A stretch of 64,000 bases of DNA from Sinotaia quadrata (GCA_028829895.1 CM054182.1:86439546-86503545), one strand, 5' to 3'. Counted from the stretch's first letter, positions 48,228 to 59,768 are shown. Notes: a model not told the origin generated them from the sequence alone. Translations and numbers: made by a program.

Positions 48228-48623
48228 TCGCCACGAACGTCTGCGCCGAATGTATTCAATAGATATTTTTTTGTAGTCCGCATTCTGGACAAGACCGTCT
48301 CGGACAGAACATATCAGTGTCAAATTAACCATAACTTCTGTGCCACGAACCAGCGAAGTGTCCATCCACAAAACTCCATCTTTTTTATGCTTGGTTTCTT
48401 CTATCAGAACGACTTTGGCTAATCCACCCGGCTTGTAATAATGAGGCCTAGGCGTACGGCCTAGTAACACTTGTGGTTTATGCTTTTTCCCGCGTCAGAT
48501 AGATGGGCACTTCAAGGTATCGTGTTTCCGTCGGCTACTTATGTCGGCAAGGAGTCGGAAACCCAGCTTACTGCATTGTTCCTCTGTCATGACGAAAGTG
48601 ACTATCTTTCTATGAGGATATTT
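48219..48623 (-). pseudogene. Coding-like frame of 134 codons with one in-frame TGA
   Basis: On the minus strand the frame from 48623 to the TAA at 48219-48221 is open except for one TGA (48495-48497). It gives 42 codons before and 91 after in the same frame. A Met lies 11 codons in (MTEEQCSKLGFRLLADI). The second part contains HYYKPGGLAKVVLIEE and KDGVLWMDTSLVRGTEV, with mixed composition and more GC than the flanks, unlike the repeat-derived frames. No family recognised. Upstream, CTCCTTATAG just before 48623 resembles a 3' splice site, so this may be a terminal exon. The TGA may mean a pseudogene, a selenocysteine codon, an unrecognised small intron or a sequencing error; I cannot tell which. 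Confidence 0.4.
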
Positions 48624-48627
48624 CTAT

Positions 48628-48742
48628 AAGGAGACCACAGTTACAAAAAAGACTTAGTAAGGAAAGAGTGGGAATCGACATGCTAAAACAGGTCTTTATC
48701 TTTCTTTCCTTACTAAGTCTTTTTTGTAACTGTGGTCTCCTT
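48628..48742. repeat. Perfect 40-bp inverted repeat with 35-base loop
   Basis: Arms 48628-48667 and 48703-48742 are exact reverse complements (left arm begins AAGGAGACCACAGTTAC, ends AAGGAAAGA). Possible 4-base flanking direct repeat TCTA (48623-48626 and 48743-48746). It could be a snap-back duplication, a tiny foldback element or a hairpin RNA source. Confidence 0.97.
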
Positions 48743-49284
48743 TCTACCAGATATATTGCCTTGACGTACTAGTTGAAAAGATGTGTATCTGAGTTTCTAA
48801 AACTAAACTTTAAAATGTATATGATGAAAAAGGAAACAAAGATTAAACCAGTAGATAATATATCAGCTTTTCAGGTCAGCACACAGGTAAAAATAATGAA
48901 AAAAGTACTTTTCGTTTATAAAGAAAGGGATACAATGAATTGCACTTGAGTGTTTGTAATTGCTGGTAGTGTTTTGTTGTCGTCGTTGTTTGAGGTCTGA
49001 GCACGGTAGATCTATGCAGAACCAAGCTTGTATTATCTCTCCTCCCCATTGCTCACAGTCTGAGTGTGGACAATTAGTAGGGAACAACGGGTACAACTAT
49101 CACTGGCAGCTATCAAAGATCACCGTACCCGTAATAACGCTAGAAGAGAAGGGAGGGGTGACGTGAGAGGGGGAAAGAAAAGCTACGATACCGTAAAAGT
49201 TCCTCCCGGCGCGATAATTACGTTTCATTCGTTATTGCCAGAAAGTACCTAGCTAATACTTGTTTTCAGTACATTCTATTTTGT
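48743..49284. other. Spacer with a GC-richer segment, possible promoter or exon
   Basis: About 48990-49240 is clearly more GC- and CpG-rich than its surroundings. Overlapping frames exist on both strands (62-77 codons), none recognised. If the frame at 48219-48623 is a 3' exon of a minus-strand gene, this is where its first exon or promoter could be. Confidence 0.3.
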
Positions 49285-50030
49285 CTCTTGCTGTAGCTTG
49301 CTGACGTACTTGTCTGTTAGGCCTGTCGTTGTTCCTTATTTGATAGATCTGCCGACGTATCTTGTTTGGTAGAACTGCTGACGTAACTTGTTTGTTAGAA
49401 CTGCTGACGTACCTTGTTTGTTAGGCCTATTGACGTACCTTGTTTGTTAGGCCTGCCGACGTACCTTGTTTGGTAGACCTGCTGACGTACTTGTTTGTTA
49501 GACCTGCTGACGTACTTGTTTGTTAGGCGTACTGACGTACCTTTATAGTAACTTGCTGTCGACGTACCTTGTTTGGTAGACCTGCCGACGAACCTTGTTT
49601 GTTATGCCTGCCGACGTACCTTGTTTGGTAGACCTGCTGACGTACTTGTTTGTTAGGCGTACTGACGTACCTTTATAGTAACTTGCTGTCGACGTACCTT
49701 GTTTGGTAGACCTGCTAACGTGCCTTGTTTGATAGACCTGTCGATGAACCTTGTTTGGTAGACCTGCTGACGTACCTTGTTAGTTAGGCCTACTGAAGTA
49801 CCTTTTAGTAACTTGCTGCCGACGTACCTTGTTTGGTAGACCTGCTGATGTACGTTTTCAGAGGCCGGTGAACGGGCCCTGTTTGGTAAGCCTGCTGACG
49901 TAGGTTGTTTGGTAGACCTATTGAAATGCTTTGCTTGGTAGCCTGCTGACATGTCTTTTAGGCCTGCTGACACGCCTTGTTTGATAGGTCTGATGACATC
50001 ATTTTGGTAGGCCGGTTGAATACCTTGTTT
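49285..50030. repeat. ~26-bp degenerate minisatellite, ~25 units
   Basis: ACCTTGTTTGGTAGACCTGC followed by TGACGT. A longer block (about 49490-49570 and 49620-49700, including TTTATAGTAACTTGCTGTCG) is itself duplicated, so there is a second level of organisation. Confidence 0.9.
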
Positions 50031-50163
50031 GATAGAAAAAATGAATTTGATATATCTATTAGACTTCCCGTTATCTTGTACTGGAGAATTAGCTGTATTA
50101 ACTGTCGCTTTCTAACAGATGTAGATGTGTTTGATGTTGTAACCTTGTTTAGAACAAAACGTA
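50031..50163. other. Unique spacer
   Basis: Short single-copy segment, no gene seen. Confidence 0.4.
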
Positions 50164-50655
50164 TATGAGCTGGCAATTTATAGAACATTTTGAGTGATGT
50201 CTGTCCCTTTATTGGTAAAATATAGGTTATGAGCTGGCAATATATAGAACATTTTGAGTGATGTCTGTCCCTTTGTTGGTAGAATATAGGTTATGAGCTG
50301 GCAATATATAGAACATTTTGAGTGATGTCTGTCCCTTTATTAGTAGAATATAGGTTATGAGCTGGCAATATATAGAACATTTTGAGTGATGTCCGTCCCT
50401 CTATTGGTAGAATATAGGTTATGAGCTGGCAATATATAGAACATTTTGAGTGATGTCTGTCCCTTTATTGGTAGAATATAGGTTATGAGCTGGCAATATA
50501 TAGAACATTTTGAGTGACGTCTGTGCCTCTATTGGTAGAATAGAGGTTATTAGCTGGCAATATATAGAACATTTTGATGACGTCTGTCCCTCTATTGGTA
50601 GAATATAGGTTATAAGCTGGCAATTTATAGAACATTTTGAGTGATGTCTATTCCC
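50164..50655. repeat. 64-bp minisatellite, ~7.5 units
   Basis: TTATGAGCTGGCAATATATA followed by GAACATTTTGAGTGATGTCT and GTCCCTTTATTGGTAGAATA. Confidence 0.96.
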
Positions 50656-50759
50656 TTAAAAAGTAGAAATAGTATGTTTAAGGAATGATAAGACAAATTA
50701 AGATAAGTCATATTTTCTTGGGGCAGGCAGTGTGTTGTTGAAGAAATATTGGCAGCAGC

Positions 50760-50885
50760 ATCTTTCGTTTTCACCTTTCGCTTTTACCTTTCACCTTCAC
50801 TTTTTGTTTTCACCTTTTGCTTTTACCTTTCACCTTCACCTTTTGTTTTCACCTTATGCTTTTACCTTTCACCTTCCATATTCCA
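50760..50885. repeat. ~36-bp pyrimidine-rich repeat, 3 units
   Basis: GTTTTCACCTTTCGCTTTTA followed by CCTTTCACCTTCAC. One strand is almost all pyrimidine with few A. Confidence 0.9.
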
Positions 50886-51114
50886 CTCTCAGTTTCAGTT
50901 GAAGTGATTTAGAATTCCTGGGAAACCTACCGTTCATCTTCATATCCATTGACCATGCTGAAACTACATATGTTTGCAGAGGATTGACCTATTTTTGTCT
51001 TCGCCTGGTGGCTGAACATAATAGTGAGAAAATGTAGCCAAACGAATAGCCATGTCATTTTAAAAAAAAAAAAAAACTTGTCATATTCTTTCTCCTCACT
51101 TTGTGATATAAAAA
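50886..51114. other. Unique spacer
   Basis: Contains an A14 run near 51061. No gene seen. Confidence 0.4.
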
Positions 51115-51425
51115 TGTGAGTAGTAGTACTCCAAATGCGATTGTTGTTAGAGTAGTAATACTTCCATTGCTGTTGTTGTTAGAGTAGTAATACTCCCATT
51201 GCTATTGTTGTTAGAGTAGTAATACACCCATTGTTATTGTTATTAGAGTAGTAATATTTCCAGTGTTATTGTTATTAGAGTAGTAATATTTCCAGTGTTA
51301 TTGTTATTAGAGTAGTAATAGTCCCATTGCTATTGTTGTTAGAGTAATAATACCTTCATTGCAATTGTTATTAGAGTAGTAATACTCCTAATACTATTGT
51401 TGTTAGAATTGTAATAATCTCACTT
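51115..51425. repeat. ~31-32-bp minisatellite, ~9 units
   Basis: TTAGAGTAGTAATACTCCCA followed by TTGCTATTGTTG. TTTCCAGTGT and CTCCCATTGC variants are intermixed. Confidence 0.93.
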
Positions 51426-52066
51426 TGATTGTAATTTTGTCTGTTGTTAGATAATTATAGTATTTGTAGAAACTATTTGTTGGGTAGCAAACTAACTTTA
51501 GCAAAGAATATTGAATGACATTAATTGTTAGATTTTTTCCACAAGCTGCTACTGACGGAATATTATTTACGAGAGTGATAGAAATTTTGTTATTCTACGG
51601 TTTTTGCAGCGTGAAAGTTTTATATCATTAAATCTGTTACATGTTGTGTGTGTATGACAAAAATTTTATTATACTGTTAAAAGGAAATTTTATTTATTTA
51701 TTGTTCATCCACAACTTCTAGTTATATTTTGGAAGTAGATTTTAGTGCTCTAAATGGAGTGAATGTCTGAAGAAAACAGAATTCAGACATAAAGAAAATC
51801 TCGTGTTCATGTTTCATAGTGTTTTGGGGGTCGTATGTCAGGTCAGTGTTCGCTGTGAAATATAATACGACTGTTAGCACTGAGTTGGATGGGGGAGGAG
51901 CGTGTGAAAAGGTCGCTCTATCTTATGACCCAGTCCACACGAAGAAGTGTAATATATCTTGGATGGAAAGACAGCATAAGTCTCCAAATCACAAGGGACA
52001 GAAGTGTCGAGAAAATATGTCACACTATCTATCATTTCTCCATTCTACGTACCTTTCCGTTCTATC
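51426..52066. other. Unique spacer, no clear gene
   Basis: Plus-strand frames at 51819-52220 and 51889-52167 run into the next array; their unique parts show no domain. Confidence 0.45.
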
Positions 52067-52332
52067 TACCCGTTTGTTTCAACCTAAACTATCTACCCGT
52101 TTGTTTCGACCTAAACTATCCTCCCATTTGCTTCGACCTAAACTATCTACCCTTTGCTTCGACCTAAACTATCTACCCGTTTGTTTCGACCTAAACTATC
52201 TACCCGTTTGTTTCGCCTAAGCTATCCTCCCATTTGCTTCGACCTAAACTATTTATACTTTGCTTCGACCTAAACTATCTACCCGTTTGTTTCGACCTAA
52301 ACTATCTACCCGTTTGCTTCGACCTAAACTAA
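52067..52332. repeat. 27-bp minisatellite, ~10 units
   Basis: ATCTACCCGTTTGTTTCGAC followed by CTAAACT. Variants ATCCTCCCATTTGCTTCGAC and ATCTACCCTTTGCTTCG are mixed in. Confidence 0.96.
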
Positions 52333-52464
52333 AAGTACGAGAGTGAAAAATTCTGTGAACTATGCTTTAAGAATAACAATGAACTTAATCTTAATCTAAT
52401 ACAGTGAACACGACTTAGGCATAAAGATTGAAACGTTTGACCTTGGGACAGTGAACACGAACGT

Positions 52465-52855
52465 TACATAAAGGAATTAAATTGATTTCAATAATTTATA
52501 ATGCTATGAGCTAGACAGTATATAATGGAGTTAAATTGATCTCACAATGATTTATAATGCAATGAGTTAGACATTAAATAATGAAATGAAATTGATCTCA
52601 TAATGATTTATAATGCAATGAGTTAGACATTACATAATGGAATGAAATTGATCTCATAATGATTTATAATGCAATCAGATTGACATTTCATGATGAAATT
52701 AAATTGATCTCAGAATAATTTATAATGCAATCAGCTTGACATTTCATGATGAAATGAAATTGATCTCAGAATAATTTATAATGCAATCAGCTTGACATTT
52801 CATGATGAAATGAAATTGATCTCATAATGATTTATAATTCAATTAGCCTGACCTA
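52465..52855. repeat. ~53-bp minisatellite, ~7 units
   Basis: GAAATTGATCTCATAATGAT followed by TTATAATGCAATGAGTTAGA. Two subtypes, GAGTTAGACATT and CAGCTTGACATT, cluster left and right. Confidence 0.95.
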
Positions 52856-52942
52856 AGCATAATGGAACAAACTTGAAAAGATGTATAGAATGAAAGACGA
52901 AACGCTAGAAGAAAATACATGTTTATACAGACGTAGATAAAT

Positions 52943-52950
52943 ACACACAC

Positions 52951-53007
<57 letters not shown>
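52943..53007. repeat. (CA)n microsatellite
   Basis: About 32 CA units with one CGC interruption. Confidence 0.97.
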
Positions 53008-53013
<6 letters not shown>

Positions 53014-53537
53014 AAACCTACACACAGGGAAAGATACGTAGAGAGAGTAGGGGGAGCGAAGCTAGCAATAAATATATGACTTTTGAAATCTTTTGATTTC
53101 TATTTCTCTAAACTTCATCAAATTGCCAACAAGAGTGAAAAAATTTAAATGCGGAGATAATATTTTGAAGAAGTATAGAGTCAGATGAATACTACAAAGG
53201 AAAAAATCTGTAGAATTAGATCAGCCAGCACTATAGAACGGTGAACACTACAAAGGAAAAATCTGTAGAGTGAGATCAGCCAGCATTATCAGGGATGCAG
53301 AATCCGTCTGATTCAAGTCAAGAACGCGTGCAATTTAATTCATTCATATTTCTAACAATACGACACGTTGCTTGCAAACAGTTGCCAGTTAAAAACGGGT
53401 AGATGATAGGGTAGATATATTGATTGTGCATCCGACTCTTATGGTGCCTGTTCTTAAGGTTGTCCCCAAAAGAAGCAATTTTTGTACTAAGTGTTTCGTC
53501 TTTCAATGTTAAACCTAAATTATTAACTCTGTATTTT

Positions 53538-53538
<1 letters not shown>
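53008..53538. other. Spacer with a ~64-bp duplication
   Basis: ACTACAAAGGAAAAAATCTG followed by AGATCAGCCAGCA occurs twice at about 53190-53290. No gene seen. Confidence 0.55.
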
Positions 53539-53627
<89 letters not shown>

Positions 53628-53632
53628 CGATA
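53539..53632. repeat. (GATA)n microsatellite
   Basis: About 22 GATA units ending in a GATC variant. Confidence 0.98.
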
Positions 53633-54137
53633 GGCGAAAAGAGGAGAGAGATAGACAGACTCTTACAAACACACATGCAGAAAGAAAAAAAAAACAGATT
53701 TAATGGATGGACAGCGAGAAATTTTTATAAATATATGGAAGATTATATTACTGCAACCTTGTTTCATTATAAAAGTGCAGTACTATACAACCACGTACAA
53801 GTGTTGACACTTGACACTCGTATCGTTCGTTACACACTCGCGACACTAAAACTCTGGGAGACGGCCGCAAAGCGCGACGTACATGAAAGGACCAAAAGCG
53901 TTTCCGGAGTTCAAAGATGGATCGACATGCAGCCTGACTGCACACACACAATACGCGTCCTAGTCACACGGTCACGTGACCTCGCCACTCTTTTGACGTA
54001 ATTATCACAGTGCTCCTCAGGTAAGCAGCAATGCAAGTCGATAAATAAGTAAACGTACGCAAGTAATAGTAGCTCTCTAATGTTCAAATTATCATATTCC
54101 CCACCTTGCAATGTGCAATTACAAACACATAACTCAC
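53633..54137. other. Spacer with a CpG-richer segment and an uncertain frame
   Basis: A plus-strand frame from an ATG at 53675 runs 108 codons to 54001; no family recognised. About 53815-54000 is GC- and CpG-richer and includes GGTCACGTGACC, a palindromic E-box-like 12-mer. CCTCAGGTAAGC near 54015 resembles a splice donor on the plus strand. Possible first exon or promoter. Confidence 0.3.
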
Positions 54138-54262
54138 CTGGAGAAAACAATTTAATACATGCATTAAAGGCGTCGTCACCAATGACTGAGGCAGCAAGTT
54201 CTTTTTTGCACAAGAGTACGATATCAACGCCTCCAGTTCTTTATTTCTTCTTCTGCGGATAC
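54138..54262 (-). CDS. Possible internal exon (speculative)
   Basis: On the minus strand TTTTAACTCAG (acceptor-like) at the right and TCTCCAG followed by GTGAGT (consensus donor) at the left enclose 125 bp. One frame is open from end to end and includes ELEALISYSCAKKNLLPQSL. No family recognised and no partner exons identified. An open frame of about 41 codons can occur by chance. Confidence 0.2.
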
Positions 54263-54505
54263 CTGAGTTAAAACCGCTCTTCTGTGAAAGATTATCTTCA
54301 CGTTTGACCGAAAGCTAAGTTTCCATTCCGTGAATGAATGTTAATTAGCCATATTCACGACTGAGTTGTCAAATCATATCAGTATCGGTTTGAATTTTTA
54401 CGGGCATGTTTTCTTTTAATTTAGCACAGTCCCTTTAAAAGATACATTTTAAAAAGATATGCCTTACACTATTACGACTTTAATAAACATTAATAAATAG
54501 GAAGT
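54263..54505. other. Unique sequence left of the composite duplication
   Basis: AT-rich; no gene or repeat seen. The duplication begins at 54506 with no repeat array on this side. Confidence 0.5.
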
Positions 54506-54527
54506 ACACTTGTTTACTGATCAAACG

Positions 54528-55582
54528 CACTGTGGCAGAGTATATTTGCCTATCCCTTTTTCTATACTTAATAATTATATCTTTGTTGCCAATGTAAACG
54601 TGACCCGACCTTAGGCACTGCTTATGATGATATGTTTGAAGTAAACAACTTAGATGAAAATGTGCTAGAAGTTACTGATGAAATCCAAACCAGTTCCAAC
54701 TGGATGAGTAGTTTTTCTGACTAATAGTCTCATACTTCAAAACAAATTCATCCAATGGGGATGGACCAAAATGTTACTTTGTTGAAGAACGACTAGATTT
54801 CTTAACAGCTTAATTTGAACATAACTGGAGTTTCGTCATAAAGGCGATTGTTAGCTTATGGTAAGTTAACTGACTGATAAGAAAGGAATGGACTTAGAAT
54901 GTTTTTTGATTTGTTTGCTATTGTTCTAGAATTTGGGGTAGAGAATACTTTATGTAAATGAACCATTATTTGTTCACTAATTTGATTACGTTATACATTA
55001 TTCTTGTGAATTTTGATTGACGCTATATTTTTTATGCTGTGTGAATTAGGCTAATGAATATTGTTGCAGGATTTGTGGGTTGAGAATGTTTGCAAGAAAG
55101 TAGTTTCAGAAATGAAATATGTCTGAAATTTAGCGCTGCCTTAATTTGAATTTTGCAGAGAAGAGCGCACCTTTTCTCTTTGATGACCTGCTGCAGACTA
55201 CAGTGGCCACAGTATTCTACCGAATCACGTTGCTGTGTGTCTGTCCAGCGTCATCGTCGAACCTTTCAGTAAACGTGTTGCTGTAAGCTGATTCCTGTGG
55301 TTTCCATTCGAGCATCAATATGGCGAAAAGTGAGGCTTAGTTTGTTCTCGGGAATTCACGAAGATTATTTTTAACATTCCTTGAGGTGTAGTGAGTAGAG
55401 CACATGAAGATTTCAGAACATTTCCCCTGATGTGCTTGATAGCGCATGTGACATTCTGGACGATTCTCCACGGTGTGCTTGAAGAGCACATCAAAGATTT
55501 TGGAACAGTTGTGTAACATGCCTCGACGGAGTACGTGAGACATAAAAGGTTCTGTACATTGACTTTAATTATTTCTCTAAAA
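54528..55582 (+). repeat. Dispersed repeat family F, copy F6
   Basis: Near-identical copy of F1 carried inside block A', so not an independent insertion. Donor-like and acceptor-like motifs are the same as in F1. Confidence 0.92.
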
Positions 55583-56399
55583 TTCCAATCTCAATTCTGT
55601 AGTGATTTATATCCATGAACTTGTAAAGTGTAAAGTATTTCCCAACCACTACCACAAAAATGGGTTGTTTCAGCCCAAAGAAACTACTTCGACTTGCCGG
55701 CCGACGATTGTGCGCCGTATTAATCGTAAACGAATTTTCAGAAGTCGGCGTGTTTTCTTACAAGAGTCTAACTATTTGAGAATAACGTAATTTGTAGTTA
55801 TTCCAAACCACAATGCCTTCGTAACGTATTAAGCAGCCTAAAGTGCTTTGATACCAAATGAGAATGTCTTGTTTTGAAGTAAACAAAACGTGTGTCTTCA
55901 TCTAAGTGAAGCCATTCAAGAAATTATTATTCGGTAATAGAAAAAATAATCAGTTAGAAACCTGCACGGAACCGAAGGAACCAAGCATCGTTGGCACAAA
56001 CGAATTTGATTATAACTGACGGCAGATTAATCAAAACAAGAATCTGTAAGATTAGATTATTGCCTAGCTACCAGCTATTCTTATATAGTCAATTGTTCCA
56101 TTTTCGATATTTTGAACGGTTTTTCCATAAACAGAACCAAATTCAGTTTTCGTTAAATTAACAAATGAACGCGACATCTTTCCAATTCTCTGAAATTCTT
56201 TTAAAACAAACAAACAAACAAAACACCCTTGTGCTTGGCATGCCACACATTTGCACTCTTTCCCTCTCACTTGTGACAGTCACGCCATTGTAGAATGTTT
56301 GGTGTGGCTTTCACTCTCATTGTGACAGTCACATCGTTGTAGAATGCTTCGTGCGGCTGTCACTGTTTCTCAAAAGTCGTCATATGTAATTTGTACTAA
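55583..56399. other. Unique core of block A'
   Basis: Matches 19881-20696 with few differences, including a 6-base shortening of a TATAAATATATAG stretch near 56082. No gene seen. Confidence 0.55.
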
Positions 56400-57050
56400 T
56401 AACTGTTAACTGTAGTTCAATAGCGCAGTATTTCTTAGTACAATGTAATAACTGTTAACTGTAGTTCAATAGCGCAGTATGTCTTAGTACAAATGTAATA
56501 ACTGTTAACTGTAGTTCAATAGCGCAGTATGTCTTAGTACAAATGTAATAACTGTTAACTGTAGTTCAATAGCGCAGTATTTCTTAGTACAAATGTAATA
56601 ACTGTTAACTGTAGTTCAATAGCGCAGTATGTCTTAGTACAAATGTAATAACTGTTAACTGTAGTTCAATAGCGCAGTATTTCTTAGTACAAATGTAATA
56701 ACTGTTAACTGTAGTTCAATAGCGCAGTATTTCTTAGTACAAATGTAATAACTGTTAACTGTAGTTCAATAGCGCAGTATTTCTTAGTACAAATGTAATA
56801 ACTGTTAACTGTAGTTCAATAGCGCAGTATTTCTTAGTACAAATGTAATAACTGTTAACTGTAGTTCAATAGCGCAGTATTTCTTAGTACAAATGTAATA
56901 ACTGTTAACTGTAGTTCAATAGCGCAGTATGTCTTAGTACAAATGTAATAACTGTTAACTGTAGTTCAATAGCGCAGTATTTCTTAGTACAAATGTAATA
57001 ACTGTTAACTGTAGTTCAGTAGCGCAGTATGTCTTAGTACAAATGTACGC
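56400..57050. repeat. 50-bp minisatellite, 13 units
   Basis: Same unit as 20697-21250 (11 units). The order of TATTTCT and TATGTCT variants differs from the donor copy, so units were gained, lost or converted after duplication. Confidence 0.98.
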
Positions 57051-57214
57051 AACGCAGACAGTATTCTTTCACAAAGCGGATAAGATTGTCACGATCTCTG
57101 TGTGACGTCACATACGCTAAAAGCAGATAGTCCAATCAAAATTGACATTTAAGTTTTGAATAAGTCGACATTGCATTTGACTGTAAGAAAAACAAAACGA
57201 TACTAATCTTCACT

Positions 57215-58073
57215 ATAGAACATATTTTGTTTATCAATCTTGACTACTAAAAGTGTGTAGGCCTGGTCGTTAGAACATATTTTGTTTATCAATCTTGACT
57301 ACTAAAAGTGTGTAGGCCTGGTCGTTAGAACATATTTTGTTTATCAATCTTGACTACTACAAGTGTGTAGGCCTGGTCGTTACAACATATTTTGTTTATC
57401 AATCTTGACTACTACAAGTGTGTAGGCCTGGTCGTTAGAACATATTTTGTTTATCAATCTTGACTACTACAAGTGTGTAGGCCTGGTCGTTAGAACATAT
57501 TTCGTTTATCAATCTTGACTACTACAAGTGTGTAGGCCTGGTCGTTAGAACATATTTTGTTTATCAATCTTGACTACTACAAGTGTGTAGGCCTGGTCGT
57601 TAGAACATATTTCGTTTATCAATCTTGACTACTACAAGTGTGTAGGCCTGGTCGTTAGAACATATTTCGTTTATCAATCTTGACTACTACAAGTGTGTAG
57701 GCCTGGTCGTTAGAACATATTTTGTTTATCAATCTTGACTACTACAAGTGTGTAGGCTATTTTGTTTATCAATCTTGACTACTACAAGTGTGTAGGCTAT
57801 TTTGTTTATCAATCTTGACTACTACAAGTGTGTAGGCCTGGTCGTTAGAACATATTTTCTTTATCAATCTTGACTACTACAAGTGTGTAGGCCTGGTCGT
57901 TAGAACATATTTTGTTTATCAATCTTGACTACTACAAGTGTGTAGGCCTGGTCGTTAGAACATATTTTGTTTATCAATCTTGACTACTACAAGTGTGTAA
58001 GCCTGGTCGTTAGAACATATTTTGTTTATCAATCTTGACTACTACAAGTGTGTAGGCCTGGTCGTTAGACGGT
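57215..58073. repeat. 55-bp minisatellite, ~16 units
   Basis: Same unit as 21421-21650 (4 units). Two consecutive units near 57755-57820 lack CTGGTCGTTAGAACATA, a 17-base deletion that has itself been duplicated. Confidence 0.98.
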
Positions 58074-58830
58074 ACGCGACGCACGGTTCGTTGTGTTTAG
58101 TTCGTCTCTCGTGATTTGCTAACCCGTTGTCGGGTATCTACATTCAGTCACTGCATTAATATTTTTCAAACACTTTACAAAATATCATTTTTTTAAAAAC
58201 GGTATATTGATTTGGTACTCAAGATATCTCTTCTCAGCTTTCGTTGTTAATTAAACAACAGCGTGCTGATGGTGCATGCTGACATGAAACCTTCAGGTAA
58301 TTTCACATCACTAACATGCACAAATTTCTTTCATATATCCTAAACTGAAAAATCGGGGGAGAGATGATCCCCTAGACTCCAGAGCAAGGCACGCCACAGG
58401 CATGCAATCATGTCTCCCCAAAGTTAAAACTGTTTCAATATTGTTCAGTCACGTGGCTTGTAAATAAAATGGTAATAAGTAAAATTGTTCTAACTGTAGC
58501 GATTATTTATATTTTCTCTTATTAAGGCACACGTCTATAGACTTAGTCATACATCCTGCGCATTTTTTCACTTACTGACGCCACCTTCACTTAGGCCTAC
58601 TGTCTTATTCACACCCAAATTTATTAAAGTATAATTGCCTTTTCACTCGCATTAGCATTATGATATATTTAGTGACATTACTAAAACAATATACCACTGG
58701 CTTACTACTGTAATATAATAGACATTGAACGCAAATAGTATAGACACTAGTAACCACTGAACGAAATTAGTAGATACACTGCATACAAATTGAATAGATT
58801 GTCGCCACATATACTGGATCATACATTAAT

Positions 58831-59205
58831 TTATGTAACTAAGAAATATACACAAGCTTTGTCGCTATCTAGTTAATGTAACTAAGAAATATACACAAGC
58901 TTTGTCGCTATCTAGTTTATATAACTAAGAAATATACACAAGCTTTGTCGCTATCTAGTTTATATAACTAAGAAATATACACAAGTTTGTCGCTATCTAG
59001 TTTATATAACTAAGAAATATACACAAGCTTTGTCGCTATCTAGTTTATATAACTAAGAAATATACACAAGCTTTGTCGCTATCTAGTTTATGTAACTAAG
59101 AAATATAACACAAGCTTTGCCACTATTAAGTTTGTGTAACTAAGAAATATACACAAGCTTTGTCCCTATCTAGTTTATATAACTAAGAAATATACACAAG
59201 CTTTG
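58831..59205. repeat. 43-bp minisatellite, 9 units
   Basis: Same unit as 40577-40848 (6 units). One unit has a CAAGTTTGTCG shortening. Confidence 0.96.
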
Positions 59206-59281
59206 AAGAAAATTTCAAAAACTAAAAATAAATAAATAATAAAATGAAATCGGCATTGAAAGATATTGTATAGATATTAAA

Positions 59282-59480
59282 TGGAAATATTTAAGAATAT
59301 GTGCATTATAATAGAGAAAATGGAAATGTTTAAGAATATGTACATTATAATATAGAAAATGGAAATGTTTAAGAATAAGTACATTATAATATAGAAAATG
59401 GAAATGTTTAAGAATGTGTACATTATAATATAGAAAATGGAAATGTTTAAGAATATGTACATTATAATATAGAAAATACC
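59282..59480. repeat. ~43-bp minisatellite, ~5 units
   Basis: ATGGAAATGTTTAAGAATAT followed by GTACATTATAATATAGAAA. The donor copy has about two units at 40905-40995. Confidence 0.95.
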
Positions 59481-59529
59481 CATACCTAGTCCCGAAGATG
59501 CGTAGAAGTAGTGTATAATGATTGCAATA

Positions 59530-59768
59530 GTACAAAAACGTTTACAAATAGCAGTAAAAGTATAGGGAAATTACATGTACACGGTACAAACAAAAACGTT
59601 TACAAATAGCAGTAAAAGTATAGGGAAATTACATGTAAACGGTACAAACAAAAACGTTTACAAATAGCAGTAAAAGTATAGGGAAATTACATGTAAACGG
59701 GACAAACAAAAACGTTTACAAATAGCAGTAAAAGTATAGGGAAATTACATGTTCACGGTACAAACAAA
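59530..59768. repeat. 58-bp minisatellite, 4 units
   Basis: Same unit as 41043-41398, which has 6 units. This array is shorter in the derived copy. Confidence 0.97.

Larger units (their letters stand above)
54506..58714 (+). repeat. Segmental duplication block A' (derived copy)
   Basis: Second copy of 18800-22287. It starts with a 22-bp relic of the 52-bp minisatellite unit, whose full array exists only at the donor site. It ends at ACTACTGTAAT (58714) and is followed without a linker by block B'. The greater length comes almost wholly from expansion of the 55-bp array. Confidence 0.95.
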
